Shown here piece by piece: positions 1 through 7,379 of a DNA stretch of 9,815 nucleotides. Each line of letters begins with the position of its first letter. The first letter of the stretch is position 1. A model generated the notes under the pieces. The model had not been told where the DNA came from. It was given only the letters and a program-made list of their open reading frames with translations, and searched no databases. The DNA is from Clostridia bacterium (lineage in GTDB: Bacteria; Bacillota; Clostridia; Clostridiales; Clostridiaceae). The position numbers and the translations under genes are program-made. The stretch lies in contig RZYZ01000072.1 of the NCBI GenBank assembly GCA_009930125.1, positions 1-9,815 on the forward strand. The letters are read 5' to 3'.

Positions 1-427
1 GCTGTGCACATTCATGAATCTGCGTGGGGAACTTCACTTCCGGTGCCAGGCTATAGTCGATGCCCATGACCACAGCGCCGGTTTCATCGGCCAGTCTTCT
101 CATGATTCCATCATGGGTATCCGGGCTTCCCACTACAAACCCGCCACCATGGATGAAGATGATGAGGCTGTTTCTCTTCTTCTCTGATGGATAATGCGCC
201 GTAAAAGGAATTCTTCTGTTTTCATTATCCACATGAGCACGAAGGCTTCGGACCATTTCTGGTCCACCTTCGTTGAAAAATCTCCTGGAAGCCTCATAGG
301 CTTCCCTGTCTGTGAGTGAAACCTTCTTCTCCCCATTTCTCTGATCGGATTCAAGCTTTTCCAATGCAAGGACCTTTCTCATGGATGGAGAAATTCTTTT
401 CAGTATGTCTATCTTGTTCTTTTCCAT
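1..427 (-). CDS. aes: Acetyl esterase / alpha/beta hydrolase (HSL family), N-terminal part, cut by window edge
   Basis: Only the first 142 codons are visible. The reading frame is open from ATG at 425-427 to the left edge. The translation resembles E. coli Aes from the N-terminus on: an ISPSMRKVL segment near residues 12-20, RRFFNEGGPEM near 48-58, the oxyanion-hole motif HGGG at 93-96, DTHDGIMRRLA near 103-113 and IDYSLAPE at 123-130. These mark the hormone-sensitive-lipase (alpha/beta hydrolase fold-3) family, cytoplasmic serine esterases acting on short acyl esters. The catalytic Ser, Asp and His lie outside the window, so activity cannot be judged. A weak purine-rich ribosome site (GGGATTGGA) precedes the start. 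The gene begins 9 bases after the stop of the substrate-binding protein gene, so it is probably the fifth gene of the solute-importer operon. The family call is firm; the substrate is unknown. Confidence 0.85.
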   Translation of the reverse strand, partial: MEKNKIDILKRISPSMRKVLALEKLESDQRNGEKKVSLTDREAYEASRRFFNEGGPEMVRSLRAHVDNENRRIPFTAHYPSEKKRNSLIIFIHGGGFVVGSPDTHDGIMRRLADETGAVVMGIDYSLAPEVKFPTQIHECAQ

Positions 428-436
428 TTCCAATCC

Positions 437-1357
437 CTAATCCATCAGCCCTTTGCTCTCAAGGAATGTTCTGGCCACGTCTTTAGGCTCTGCACCTTCC
501 GCATCCACCTGATAGTTCATCTCGATCATCTCTTCATTGCTGATCTGACCTTCCAGCATGAGCAGCACTTCCTTAAGATTCGGTGCAGTTTCTTCGTATT
601 CCTCGAAAAGACTGTCTCTGTGGAAGAATGCGGCATAATACTGAGGGAAGAATTTCAGATCATCTTCCAGAATCTTGAGATCTGATTTCTGATTCAGTCC
701 GTCTGTGGAGTAAACCATGGTCACGTCGATGTTCTCATTGTCGATGGCAGCATATTTCAGTCCGATATCAAGAGATACGCCGTCATTCCATTCAATGCCA
801 TAATGTTCATTAAACGGATTGAATCTCATGGTTCCCTCTTCATCGAAGAATTCATGCTCCGCTCCGAAAACCAGGTCTTTCGTGAAGGGTTTCAGATCGC
901 TTATGGTTTCAATGCCGTTCTCCTGTGCATAGTCACTCTTCACACCTAAAGCATAGGTGTTCTCAAATCCGAACTTAGAAGAGAGCATAAGGCCCTTGTC
1001 TTCTTTCCCCTTTTCGATGGTCCAGTCATAAAGGTCCTCTCCTTCAGGGACATCACTTGGGTCATAGCCTAGAATCGTTGTGAGCAGTGTACCATCATAG
1101 CTCACGTACAGATCGATTTCTTCTGCCACCATGGCATTACCGGCCGCCACTGTATTCATGGAGTCATGAAACTCCACAGTGAGGTCCGTATTCTCTTCAA
1201 TGAGCATACCAGCCATTTCAGCAATGATGTCGATTTCCGCAAACTGTCCTTTTAAAATGGTGATGCTTTCACCCTCTGCAGAAGAGCTCCCACACCCTGC
1301 CAGAATGCCCATGGACATAAATGCCGCTGCAATTGTTGCGATAATTTTCTTTTTCAT
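437..1357 (-). CDS. opuCC: Osmoprotectant (quaternary amine) ABC transporter substrate-binding lipoprotein, OpuCC/ProX-like
   Basis: 306 residues, the usual size for this family. A basic start and hydrophobic stretch end in the lipobox LAGC with Cys22, so the protein should be lipid-anchored outside the membrane. Family landmarks include a SYDGT segment (Tyr87), NTYALGV (Tyr135), YSTDGL (Tyr216) and LEDDLKFFPQYY (Tyr240/241). Their spacing resembles the four-tyrosine cage I recall for Bacillus OpuCC, which holds the trimethylammonium group by cation-pi contacts; that match is from memory. Expected ligands are glycine betaine, carnitine, choline or similar; which one cannot be read here. The start has a good AAGGAG site (in GAAGGAGATTTGA) just upstream. 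It is the fourth gene of the importer operon, 75 bases after the second permease. Confidence 0.92.
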   Translation of the reverse strand: MKKKIIATIAAAFMSMGILAGCGSSSAEGESITILKGQFAEIDIIAEMAGMLIEENTDLTVEFHDSMNTVAAGNAMVAEEIDLYVSYDGTLLTTILGYDPSDVPEGEDLYDWTIEKGKEDKGLMLSSKFGFENTYALGVKSDYAQENGIETISDLKPFTKDLVFGAEHEFFDEEGTMRFNPFNEHYGIEWNDGVSLDIGLKYAAIDNENIDVTMVYSTDGLNQKSDLKILEDDLKFFPQYYAAFFHRDSLFEEYEETAPNLKEVLLMLEGQISNEEMIEMNYQVDAEGAEPKDVARTFLESKGLMD

Positions 1358-1432
1358 TCAAATCTCCTTCTTTTCACTCATATATTGTTCTAGCGCTTAT
1401 ATTTTCTATGATCCGCTGTCTTCTCCTGAGGC

Positions 1433-2077
1433 TCATAGAACCTCTTTTCTGCTCATGGTCTTGTCTTCATCAAAGTCCAGCGTCTGGGTTCTTCTTTCCT
1501 TCAGTCTCTTCTCGATGTATCCCATGCCGAAGTCAAAGACGATGGCCATGGCCATCAGAACCAGTGTAGCCTCCATAAGCGTTCTCATGTCCTGAATCAG
1601 TATGGCTCTGTTGATGACAGACCCAAGTCCACCACCACCTACAACAGCTCCGAACACCGCCGTACCGATGGATGTGACGATGGCGATTCTGATGCCCGTG
1701 AAGATCATGGGAAAGGCCAGCTGTATTTCCACACTCAGAAGCCTCTGCACCTTTGTCATACCCATGCCTGTGGCGGCCTCTTTCAGCGCAGGATCAATGC
1801 TTGTAAGTCCCACATAGGTGTTTCTCACCACAGGAAGCAGGGAGTAAAGCACAATACCGATGATGACCGTGGTACTGGAAGCTCCAGCCACCAGCATGAT
1901 GACACCAAGAAGCGCCAGCACCGGAATGGTCTGAAGGATATCCACCGTCCATAGAATAAACGGTCTCAGCGGTTTATACATATAAGTCAGTACGCCTAAT
2001 AGAAGACCGATGACGACGGTAAATCCTGCAGCCATACCTACCAGATACAGATGCTGAAATACTCTGTCCATATTCAT
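1433..2077 (-). CDS. Osmoprotectant ABC transporter permease (second of two), OpuCB/OpuCD-like
   Basis: 214 residues with about five hydrophobic segments, the layout of BPD_transp_1 permeases of the OpuC type. The cytoplasmic EAA loop, which docks on the ATPase, is seen as KEAATGMG near residues 99-106, followed by the remainder to AFPMI near 121-125. LQTIPVLALLG (49-58) and GGGGLG (147-152) are conserved landmarks of this group. The C-terminal 25 residues are charged and cytoplasmic. The chosen ATG at 2075-2077 is preceded by GGAGGTC with 8 bases of spacing; another ATG two codons downstream is less well placed. The start lies one base after the stop of the preceding permease, implying translational coupling. 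It should pair with that permease to form the membrane channel. Whether it corresponds to OpuCB or OpuCD is not decided. Confidence 0.9.
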   Translation of the reverse strand: MNMDRVFQHLYLVGMAAGFTVVIGLLLGVLTYMYKPLRPFILWTVDILQTIPVLALLGVIMLVAGASSTTVIIGIVLYSLLPVVRNTYVGLTSIDPALKEAATGMGMTKVQRLLSVEIQLAFPMIFTGIRIAIVTSIGTAVFGAVVGGGGLGSVINRAILIQDMRTLMEATLVLMAMAIVFDFGMGYIEKRLKERRTQTLDFDEDKTMSRKEVL

Positions 2078-2078
2078 A

Positions 2079-2714
2079 CTAACGACCTCCTTTCAGCCCT
2101 CTTGGGGTTACCTTCGCCTGTATGAAGTCGATGAGAAACCCTAAAAGGATGGCCAGAATGGCTGCCGGAATGGCGCCACCGATGATAAGCGTATTGTTGT
2201 TCGTGTCAATTCCACGATAGATGAATTCCCCTAATCCGCCTAGTCCGATCATGGCAGCCAGAACCGCCCAGGAAACCGTATAGATGGTGGACATTCTCAG
2301 TCCGCTGAAGATGGATGACATGGCCAGGGGAAGTTCCAGCTTGTAGAGGATCTGCCAGTTGCTCATGCCGCATCCTCTTGCCGCTTCCTTCAGCCCTTCA
2401 TCCACATTGAGAATTCCTGTATAGGTATTTTTCAGGATGGGGAAGAGCGCATAGATGGAAAGAGCGATGATGACCGTAGCTGGCTGAATGCCGATGTAGA
2501 TGAAAAGCACACCGATGAACACCAGCCCGGGAATGGTCTGGAAAATACTGACCACCGGAATGATGATTCTGGAAAGCTTTGGAATTCTTGATAGAAGAAT
2601 GCCAAGAACCAGTGCCACCACAAACCCGATTCCGACAGATACGAAAACGTACTGAAGATGGACAAAGATCGCTTCCAGAAGCTTCTCTCCATATCTTTCA
2701 AAAAAATCTGCCAT
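2079..2714 (-). CDS. Osmoprotectant ABC transporter permease (first of two), OpuCB-like
   Basis: 211 residues with several strongly hydrophobic segments (about 21-42, 50-75, 79-95, 135-158 and 177-199), typical of the inner-membrane subunit of betaine/carnitine/choline importers. The EAA loop reads KEAARGCGMSNW from residue 109, continuing to LELPL at 126-130, and it contacts the ATPase. FQTIPGLVFIG (58-68) and GLGGLGEFI (157-165) match family landmarks. The ATG shares its A with the TGA stop of the upstream ATPase gene (TGATG), and the GGAGGTG ribosome site lies inside the end of that gene, so translation is coupled. The two permeases probably form a heterodimer. Confidence 0.91.
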   Translation of the reverse strand: MADFFERYGEKLLEAIFVHLQYVFVSVGIGFVVALVLGILLSRIPKLSRIIIPVVSIFQTIPGLVFIGVLFIYIGIQPATVIIALSIYALFPILKNTYTGILNVDEGLKEAARGCGMSNWQILYKLELPLAMSSIFSGLRMSTIYTVSWAVLAAMIGLGGLGEFIYRGIDTNNNTLIIGGAIPAAILAILLGFLIDFIQAKVTPRGLKGGR

Positions 2715-3841
2715 CAGCTGTTTTCACCTCCCCATATGACACTGGCCAGAGCCTTGGTCATACTGGTTCTCGTGATGATGCCGGCAACCGTGGAATCTCT
2801 GTTCAGCACTACGATGTAGTTGTATTTCGATGCCACAAGAAGCTCGAAGGCCTCCTTGGCGTTGGTAGTGGTTCTGACGGACGGTACATTTCTATCCACA
2901 AGGTCCTTGATGCTTTCCCCAGGTTTACCCTTTGTGGCCAGTTTTTCGATGGTGACAACCCCTTTATACTTGTTGTCCTCTTCACCTACAACCACTGCAG
3001 AATCCAGTTCTCTCTGTTTCATGAGTTCCACGGATTCCAGCATCTTTCTGTTCTCATAGACCGTCAGCACTCTCTTCTTCATGACATCCTTACAGGTCAG
3101 ATCATCTCCTGACACCGTATAGGAAAGCTTGCCCATGAAATTGGAGATCATCGGATCTGCTGGATTTCTCAGCATTTCCTCAGGACTTGCCGCCTGGAGA
3201 ATCTTTCCATCTCTCATGAAGACAATCTTATCTGCAAGCTTTACCGCTTCATCCATATCATGGGTCACAAAAATGATGGTCTTCTTCAGTTTCTTCTGGA
3301 GCACTTTCAGTTCATCCTGGAGATTTTCTCTGGTCATGGGATCCAGGGCTCCGAAAGGCTCATCCATGAGAATAACCGGAGGTTCCGCGGCCAGAGCTCG
3401 TAGCACCCCTATTCTCTGCTGCTGTCCTCCACTTAGTTCATTCGGATATTTATTAATGTTTTCTGCATAGGGCATACCAACCATTTCCAGAAGTTCTCTG
3501 GCTCTTTTGTTTCTTTTCTCCTTGCTCCATTTCAGAAGTTTGGGCACAACGGTGATGTTTTCACCGATGGTCATATTGGGAAACAGCGCAATCTGCTGAA
3601 TCACATATCCGATATTTCTTCTGAGTTCCACCGCATCCATTTCATTCACATTCTTGCCGTCGATGTAGATGTTTCCGCTGTTCATCTTGATCAGTCTGTT
3701 GATCATCTTGAGGGATGTGGTTTTTCCACAGCCGGAAGGACCGATGAAAACAACAAACTCACCATCATTGATGGTCAGATCCAGACCATCCACAACCGTG
3801 ACATCGTTATATTTCTTGGTTACATTTTCATAAATTATCAA
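2714..3841 (-). CDS. opuCA: Osmoprotectant ABC transporter ATP-binding protein with tandem CBS domains, OpuCA-like
   Basis: 375 residues from a TTG start. I prefer TTG at 3839-3841 over the upstream ATG at 3860-3862 because the only ribosome site, GGAGGTG (3847-3853), would lie inside the longer frame, and TTG follows it after 5 bases; the protein then begins MIIYENVTKKY, as in OpuCA proteins. Numbered from TTG: Walker A GPSGCGKTT at 34-42, Q-loop Gln82, signature LSGGQ at 136-140, Walker B with DE at 160-161, and H-loop His194. Two CBS-like domains follow at about 250-305 and 315-370. In the OpuC family such CBS domains are linked to sensing ionic strength or nucleotides. The protein energises import by the two permeases and the binding protein encoded downstream. 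All catalytic motifs are intact. The betaine/carnitine/choline class is firm, the exact substrate is not. Confidence 0.93.
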   Translation of the reverse strand: MIIYENVTKKYNDVTVVDGLDLTINDGEFVVFIGPSGCGKTTSLKMINRLIKMNSGNIYIDGKNVNEMDAVELRRNIGYVIQQIALFPNMTIGENITVVPKLLKWSKEKRNKRARELLEMVGMPYAENINKYPNELSGGQQQRIGVLRALAAEPPVILMDEPFGALDPMTRENLQDELKVLQKKLKKTIIFVTHDMDEAVKLADKIVFMRDGKILQAASPEEMLRNPADPMISNFMGKLSYTVSGDDLTCKDVMKKRVLTVYENRKMLESVELMKQRELDSAVVVGEEDNKYKGVVTIEKLATKGKPGESIKDLVDRNVPSVRTTTNAKEAFELLVASKYNYIVVLNRDSTVAGIITRTSMTKALASVIWGGENS

Positions 3842-3885
3842 TGTGACACCTCCATTATTCATAAAAATTAATTATTTCTGATTTC

Positions 3886-3914
3886 ATTATAGTATGTTAC
3901 CCAGCCTGATGCAA
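3886..3914 (-). promoter_or_regulatory. Predicted sigma-A promoter of the osmoprotectant importer operon
   Basis: On the minus strand, TTGCAT (3909-3914) and a consensus TATAAT (3886-3891) are separated by exactly 17 bases, 45 bases upstream of the TTG start of the ATPase gene. The -10 is perfect and the -35 keeps only the TTG core. It is the only good promoter in the gap and fits the operon layout. Prediction only. Confidence 0.65.
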
Positions 3915-3936
3915 CTTAATAAAGTCTATTGAGTTG
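3912..3936. promoter_or_regulatory. Near-perfect dyad overlapping the importer -35 box, candidate operator
   Basis: Arms CAACTTAATA (3912-3921) and TATTGAGTTG (3927-3936) are inverted repeats matching at 9 of 10 positions around a 5-base centre. The left arm overlaps the -35 hexamer at 3909-3914, a position suited to a repressor or activator. The cognate regulator is not in the window. No U-run follows on either strand, so it does not look like a terminator. Confidence 0.45.
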
Positions 3937-4050
3937 TCACTTTCTTCGCTGTATATGTTTACATAATATCTATTTACAGCCATATTATTTCATCATTTCT
4001 ATTCACTGTTTATGCATAGCCTTCATTATCATGGATTTATAAAGACAGAC
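3937..4050. other. AT-rich intergenic stretch without recognisable gene
   Basis: This is the rest of the 314-base gap between the Lon-like protease terminator and the importer promoter. It is AT-rich with stops in all frames. The only structure seen is a 7-bp AT inverted repeat (ATAATAT at 3963-3969 with ATATTAT at 3982-3988), too weak to name. No ribosome site followed by an open frame was found. Confidence 0.6.
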
Positions 4051-4086
4051 AAAAAAATCAGGAGAAATTTTTATTTTTCTCCTGAT
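4051..4086 (-). terminator. Intrinsic terminator after the Lon-like protease gene
   Basis: Arms ATCAGGAGAAA (4057-4067) and TTTCTCCTGAT (4076-4086) are perfectly complementary over 11 bp with an 8-base loop. On the minus strand the stem is followed by an unbroken run of T (complement of the A-run at 4051-4056). It lies about 70 bases past the protease stop and upstream of the importer promoter, separating the two operons. Confidence 0.9.
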
Positions 4087-4155
4087 CATGCCTTTTATTC
4101 GTCTGGTGCGTACCGCTTCTTGAGGTCCGGTATCTCGTTTATCTGATTCAGCGTA

Positions 4156-6549
4156 CTATCTGATTGCTTTCAGCGCTTCGGTAAAGCTCTGCAGTTTTCT
4201 GCTTGCCAGGTCAAAGACACTGCCCTCGGTGAATCCGCCTTCCTTCTTTCTGCCAGATGGCATGCCCGTTAAGACTTCAATGCCTTCATCGATGCTTCTG
4301 ACTGCATAGATTCTGAAAACCCCTTCTTCCACAGCTGCAATGACTTCATCCTTCAGCATGAGATTGTCTATATTCTGAATTGGTATCATGACCCCCTGCC
4401 CTCCAGTGAGTCCTTTGGCTTTGCATACATCAAAGAATCCTTCAATCTTTTCCGTGACGCCACCGATGGGCTGAATTTCACCTCTCTGGTCCACAGACCC
4501 TGTCACTGCGATGGCCTGAGTCAGGGGCACGCCCGAAAGACTCGATAAGATGGCATAGAGCTCTGCACTGGATGCACTATCTCCTTCCACCCCGCCATAG
4601 GACTGCTCAAAAGTCACCTGTGCTGTAAGGCCCAGGGGGAACTTCTGGGCAAAAACGCCGCCGAGGAAACCGGACAGGGTGAGAACCCCTTTCGTATGAA
4701 TGCTTCCACTCATTTTGGTTTCCCGCTCGATGTTGATGACCCCCTGGTCTCCCGCATAGGTTCTGGCGGTGATTCGGGTGGGCATGCCGAAGGCGTATCC
4801 ACCAGTATCAAGGACCGACAGTCCGTTAATCTGGCCCACTTCTTCCCCTTCCGTATGGATGATGACTTTCCCTTCCAGAATCTGTTCTCTGATTCTCTCC
4901 TCCAGCCTGTTTTCCCGCCGGATTCGCTCCTTCACCGCTTCCATGACATGGGATTCCTCCACTTCACTCTTCCCGCGGCTCTTTGCCAGAGCTTCGGCTT
5001 CATAGATCACTTCCGTCACTTTGTTGAACCGGGTGGATAACCGGTTCTGGTCACCGGCGATTCGTGACCCGTATTCAATGACCTTGCCCAGAGCGTCTCC
5101 CTTGAAGGGAAGCAGATTCTCCTTTTTGGTCAGTGTCGTTACAAAGGATGCATACTCCTTGAGATTCTCCGGGGTTCTTGGCATATCCACATCAAAATCC
5201 ACCCGGACCTTAAACAGCCTCTTCAGATCGTCGTCATAGGCATAAAGAAGATAGTAGATTTCAGGATCGGAAATGATGATGACCTTGAGATCCAGCGGTA
5301 CCGGCTCCGGCCTTATGGTGCCCGAAGGCACAAGGCGATACTCTTCTCCGATGTTCTCCACCACAGCCTTCTGATGCTCGATGGCTTTCTTCAGGGTTTC
5401 CCATGCGTTGGCATCTCTCAGCACATCCTTGATCTGCAGAATGAGAAATCCGCCGTTGGCACGATGAATGGCGCCAGGCCTCAGCATGGTGAAATCCGTG
5501 CTCATGGAAAGCATATGGCTCTTGTATTCCAGCTTTCCGAAAAGATTGTAGTAATTGGGATTCGGTTCAATGACCACCGGTGCGCTTTCACAGGTTTCAT
5601 TGTTCACAAAGACATTCACCGCATATTTCTGGAGCGGATCCTTTTCCTCCGGAGTGAAGAGACTGGTTTCCTTCTCCTTCTCCGGCTGCTGCGACTGAAG
5701 AAACGCCTTATGATTGTAGGCCGCATCTTCAATCAGCTCCTCCATATAGGTCATCACCTTATCATAGGCGCTGTACTTTTCTTTGACGATTTCAACCCTT
5801 GGCCGGATCACAGACAGGGCGATGCTCTGCTCCAGCTCCCGCATATCCTCCTTCGCCTGGTCCTCCAGGCGCTGACTTTCCTTCAGCGTCTCATCCAGGG
5901 ATTTCGTAAGCTTTCTTCCCTTCTCATCCAGCTGCTTCTTCTCCTCCGGCGTAAGCTTCTCGAATACTTCAGGCAGCATCTGCTTCCCGTCTTTCAGAGG
6001 AATGAACACGAATCTCGGAGGAACCGGCTTCATATCGAATCCCTCTTTTCTGGCTTCCTCTTTCATTCCGTTAAACTGCTGGTCCAGCTTTTCCTGAAGA
6101 GACAATATGATGTGGTCCCTCTTCTCCTCATACTCCCCATCTTCAAAAGCCTTGGATACCAGCTCCCTGAGATCCTCCACCAGGTCATGCATGTCATTCT
6201 GGAAGGCTTTTCCTGTACCTGCCGGAAACGCTATGATTCTCGGCCTGTCTTCATCTCTGAAGTTGTGGATGTAGCACCAGTCTTTCGGAAGATTTTTCAT
6301 GCGCTCTGAAGCTTTCTCCACGATGGCTTCCGTATAAGTGCTCTTGCCTGTTCCATGAGGGCCTACCACAAAGATGTTATATCCTGGCGCATCCATGGCC
6401 AGACCAAACTCCATGGCAAGAACCGCTCTGTCCTGACCGATGACTCCTTCTGTGGCATCCAGTTCACGGGTGTTTCCGAACCGTCCGATTTCCTGCTCCA
6501 CATGGCATTTTTTTCTCAATCGCTCGATTGGTACCGTGTATTTCTCCAT
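4156..6549 (-). CDS. Lon-like ATP-dependent protease (AAA_32 / LonB-LonH group)
   Basis: 797 residues from ATG at 6547-6549. A GTG three codons earlier (6556-6558) opens the same frame but abuts the GAGGAG ribosome site (6558-6563), whereas the ATG follows it after 8 bases, so the ATG is chosen. Walker A GPHGTGKST is at 63-71. A long charged, coiled-coil-like insert spans about 140-300. HRANGGFLILQIKDVL near 362-377 sits where the Walker B strand is expected in this family. The C-terminal Lon protease domain has GDSASS with catalytic Ser658 and GGVTEKI with Lys701, the Ser-Lys dyad. It lacks the N-terminal LAN domain of classical Lon. It should be a cytoplasmic protease degrading misfolded or regulatory proteins; its targets are unknown. 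It starts 5 bases after the oxidoreductase stop and is followed by a strong terminator. Confidence 0.92.
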   Translation of the reverse strand: MEKYTVPIERLRKKCHVEQEIGRFGNTRELDATEGVIGQDRAVLAMEFGLAMDAPGYNIFVVGPHGTGKSTYTEAIVEKASERMKNLPKDWCYIHNFRDEDRPRIIAFPAGTGKAFQNDMHDLVEDLRELVSKAFEDGEYEEKRDHIILSLQEKLDQQFNGMKEEARKEGFDMKPVPPRFVFIPLKDGKQMLPEVFEKLTPEEKKQLDEKGRKLTKSLDETLKESQRLEDQAKEDMRELEQSIALSVIRPRVEIVKEKYSAYDKVMTYMEELIEDAAYNHKAFLQSQQPEKEKETSLFTPEEKDPLQKYAVNVFVNNETCESAPVVIEPNPNYYNLFGKLEYKSHMLSMSTDFTMLRPGAIHRANGGFLILQIKDVLRDANAWETLKKAIEHQKAVVENIGEEYRLVPSGTIRPEPVPLDLKVIIISDPEIYYLLYAYDDDLKRLFKVRVDFDVDMPRTPENLKEYASFVTTLTKKENLLPFKGDALGKVIEYGSRIAGDQNRLSTRFNKVTEVIYEAEALAKSRGKSEVEESHVMEAVKERIRRENRLEERIREQILEGKVIIHTEGEEVGQINGLSVLDTGGYAFGMPTRITARTYAGDQGVINIERETKMSGSIHTKGVLTLSGFLGGVFAQKFPLGLTAQVTFEQSYGGVEGDSASSAELYAILSSLSGVPLTQAIAVTGSVDQRGEIQPIGGVTEKIEGFFDVCKAKGLTGGQGVMIPIQNIDNLMLKDEVIAAVEEGVFRIYAVRSIDEGIEVLTGMPSGRKKEGGFTEGSVFDLASRKLQSFTEALKAIR

Positions 6550-6554
6550 TTCTA

Positions 6555-7247
6555 TCACTCCTCAAATGAAACGTCTGCTTCATTGTCATAGCCTCTTCTT
6601 TCCCAGGTTCCTTCGTAATCCACATCATCCGAAACCTCAATCTCTACAACCCATCTGGCCCATTTGTAGCCCAGCTTGTCCTCCGCCACCACGATAAAGG
6701 GGTATCCCATGGGCTCCGGAAGAGCTTCTCCGTTGGAGCTGTATGCCAGAATCATATCCTTCTCCAGGATTTCAGAAAGCGGCATGGATGTGGTGTATCC
6801 ATCATGACACTTGAAAACGAGAATCTTCCCGTCTTCCAGAGGACCCGCCTTTTCCAGAAGATCCGTTATCCGGACGCCTTTCCATAAGATGGTCGCATCC
6901 CATCCTTCCACACAGTATAGCGTGATGAGCTTCTCCACCGAAGGATACTCGAGGACCTCCTCATAGGTGTATTCCGTGACGGTCTCCACAAGACCCGTGA
7001 CGGAAAGCTTATATCCCTCCATATTCACGCTCTGGATGCCTGTTATGGAATTGTCTCTCGGACCGATGGATGGATCCAGTCTCACTCCTTTGTACTCCCT
7101 GATTTCCATGGCTGAATACCGGTCTTCCGTGGCCCTTGCCATGATGTCTCCATATTCTCTGTTAATCTCTGCCTGCTCCCCGCAGCCTGCAGATGCCAGT
7201 AAAAGCAGTGCCGTCATCACTGATAGTATCATCTTCTTTCCTTTCAT
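6555..7247 (-). CDS. Molybdopterin-dependent oxidoreductase (sulfite-oxidase fold) lipoprotein
   Basis: 230 residues. The N-terminus has a Lys-rich start, a hydrophobic core and a probable lipobox ASAGC with Cys22, so an extracytoplasmic membrane-anchored protein is expected. The remainder matches the short Oxidored_molyb (SUOX-like) domain: LYCVEGWD at 110-117, whose Cys112 is the expected molybdenum ligand, WKGVRITDLL at 122-131, GYPFIVVAEDKLGYKWARW near 181-199 and a beta-rich end. No haem or dimerisation domain is present and no partner membrane subunit is encoded nearby, so the electron acceptor and substrate are unknown. MsrP-like methionine sulfoxide repair is one possibility but is not shown. 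The ATG at 7245-7247 follows a GGGAGAGAGG site. The end of the gene carries the ribosome site of the protease gene. Confidence 0.85.
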   Translation of the reverse strand: MKGKKMILSVMTALLLLASAGCGEQAEINREYGDIMARATEDRYSAMEIREYKGVRLDPSIGPRDNSITGIQSVNMEGYKLSVTGLVETVTEYTYEEVLEYPSVEKLITLYCVEGWDATILWKGVRITDLLEKAGPLEDGKILVFKCHDGYTTSMPLSEILEKDMILAYSSNGEALPEPMGYPFIVVAEDKLGYKWARWVVEIEVSDDVDYEGTWERRGYDNEADVSFEE

Positions 7248-7268
7248 ATTCCTCTCTCCCTTTATTCT

Positions 7269-7314
7269 AAAAAGAAATCACCCGAAGACAAAGTGTATCC
7301 TCTGTCCAGGGTGA
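7269..7314 (-). terminator. Intrinsic terminator between GNAT and oxidoreductase genes, possibly conditional
   Basis: Minus-strand RNA can form an outer 6-bp stem TCACCC (7309-7314) with GGGTGA (7278-7283) and, past a small internal loop, an inner 7-bp stem GACAGAG (7300-7306) with CTTTGTC (7287-7293) containing one G-U pair, closed by a 6-base loop. TTTCTTTTT follows directly. It could end the GNAT transcript or attenuate the oxidoreductase-protease operon. Confidence 0.7.
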
Positions 7315-7353
7315 ATGCATGCTTCATGATGACGTTACTTGCTGCCTGGACAG
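7302..7353 (-). promoter_or_regulatory. Alternative hairpin excluding the terminator, candidate antiterminator
   Basis: CTGTCCAGG (7345-7353 on the minus strand) is perfectly complementary over 9 bp to CCTGGACAG (7302-7310), with 34 bases between. The second arm includes bases needed for both stems of the terminator at 7269-7314, so the two folds cannot coexist. This is the geometry of a transcription attenuator in the leader of the oxidoreductase gene. The ligand or signal is not recognisable. Confidence 0.45.
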
Positions 7354-7379
7354 CGTTCTGTTTTCATGGATCTTCTATC

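Noticed and set aside
5374..6309. 311-codon open frame on the plus strand
   Set aside because: It is antisense to the Lon-like protease gene, whose motifs are clear. The translation has no recognisable domain and no ribosome site precedes it.
7262..7327. 21-codon minus-strand reading frame (starting MKHAFTLDRG) in the oxidoreductase leader, a possible leader peptide
   Set aside because: No ribosome binding site precedes the ATG, and the sequence is explained by the terminator hairpin it overlaps.
7302..7353. Possible molybdenum-cofactor riboswitch upstream of the molybdopterin protein
   Set aside because: The context is suggestive, but I could not match the conserved elements of that class; only the alternative pairing is reported.
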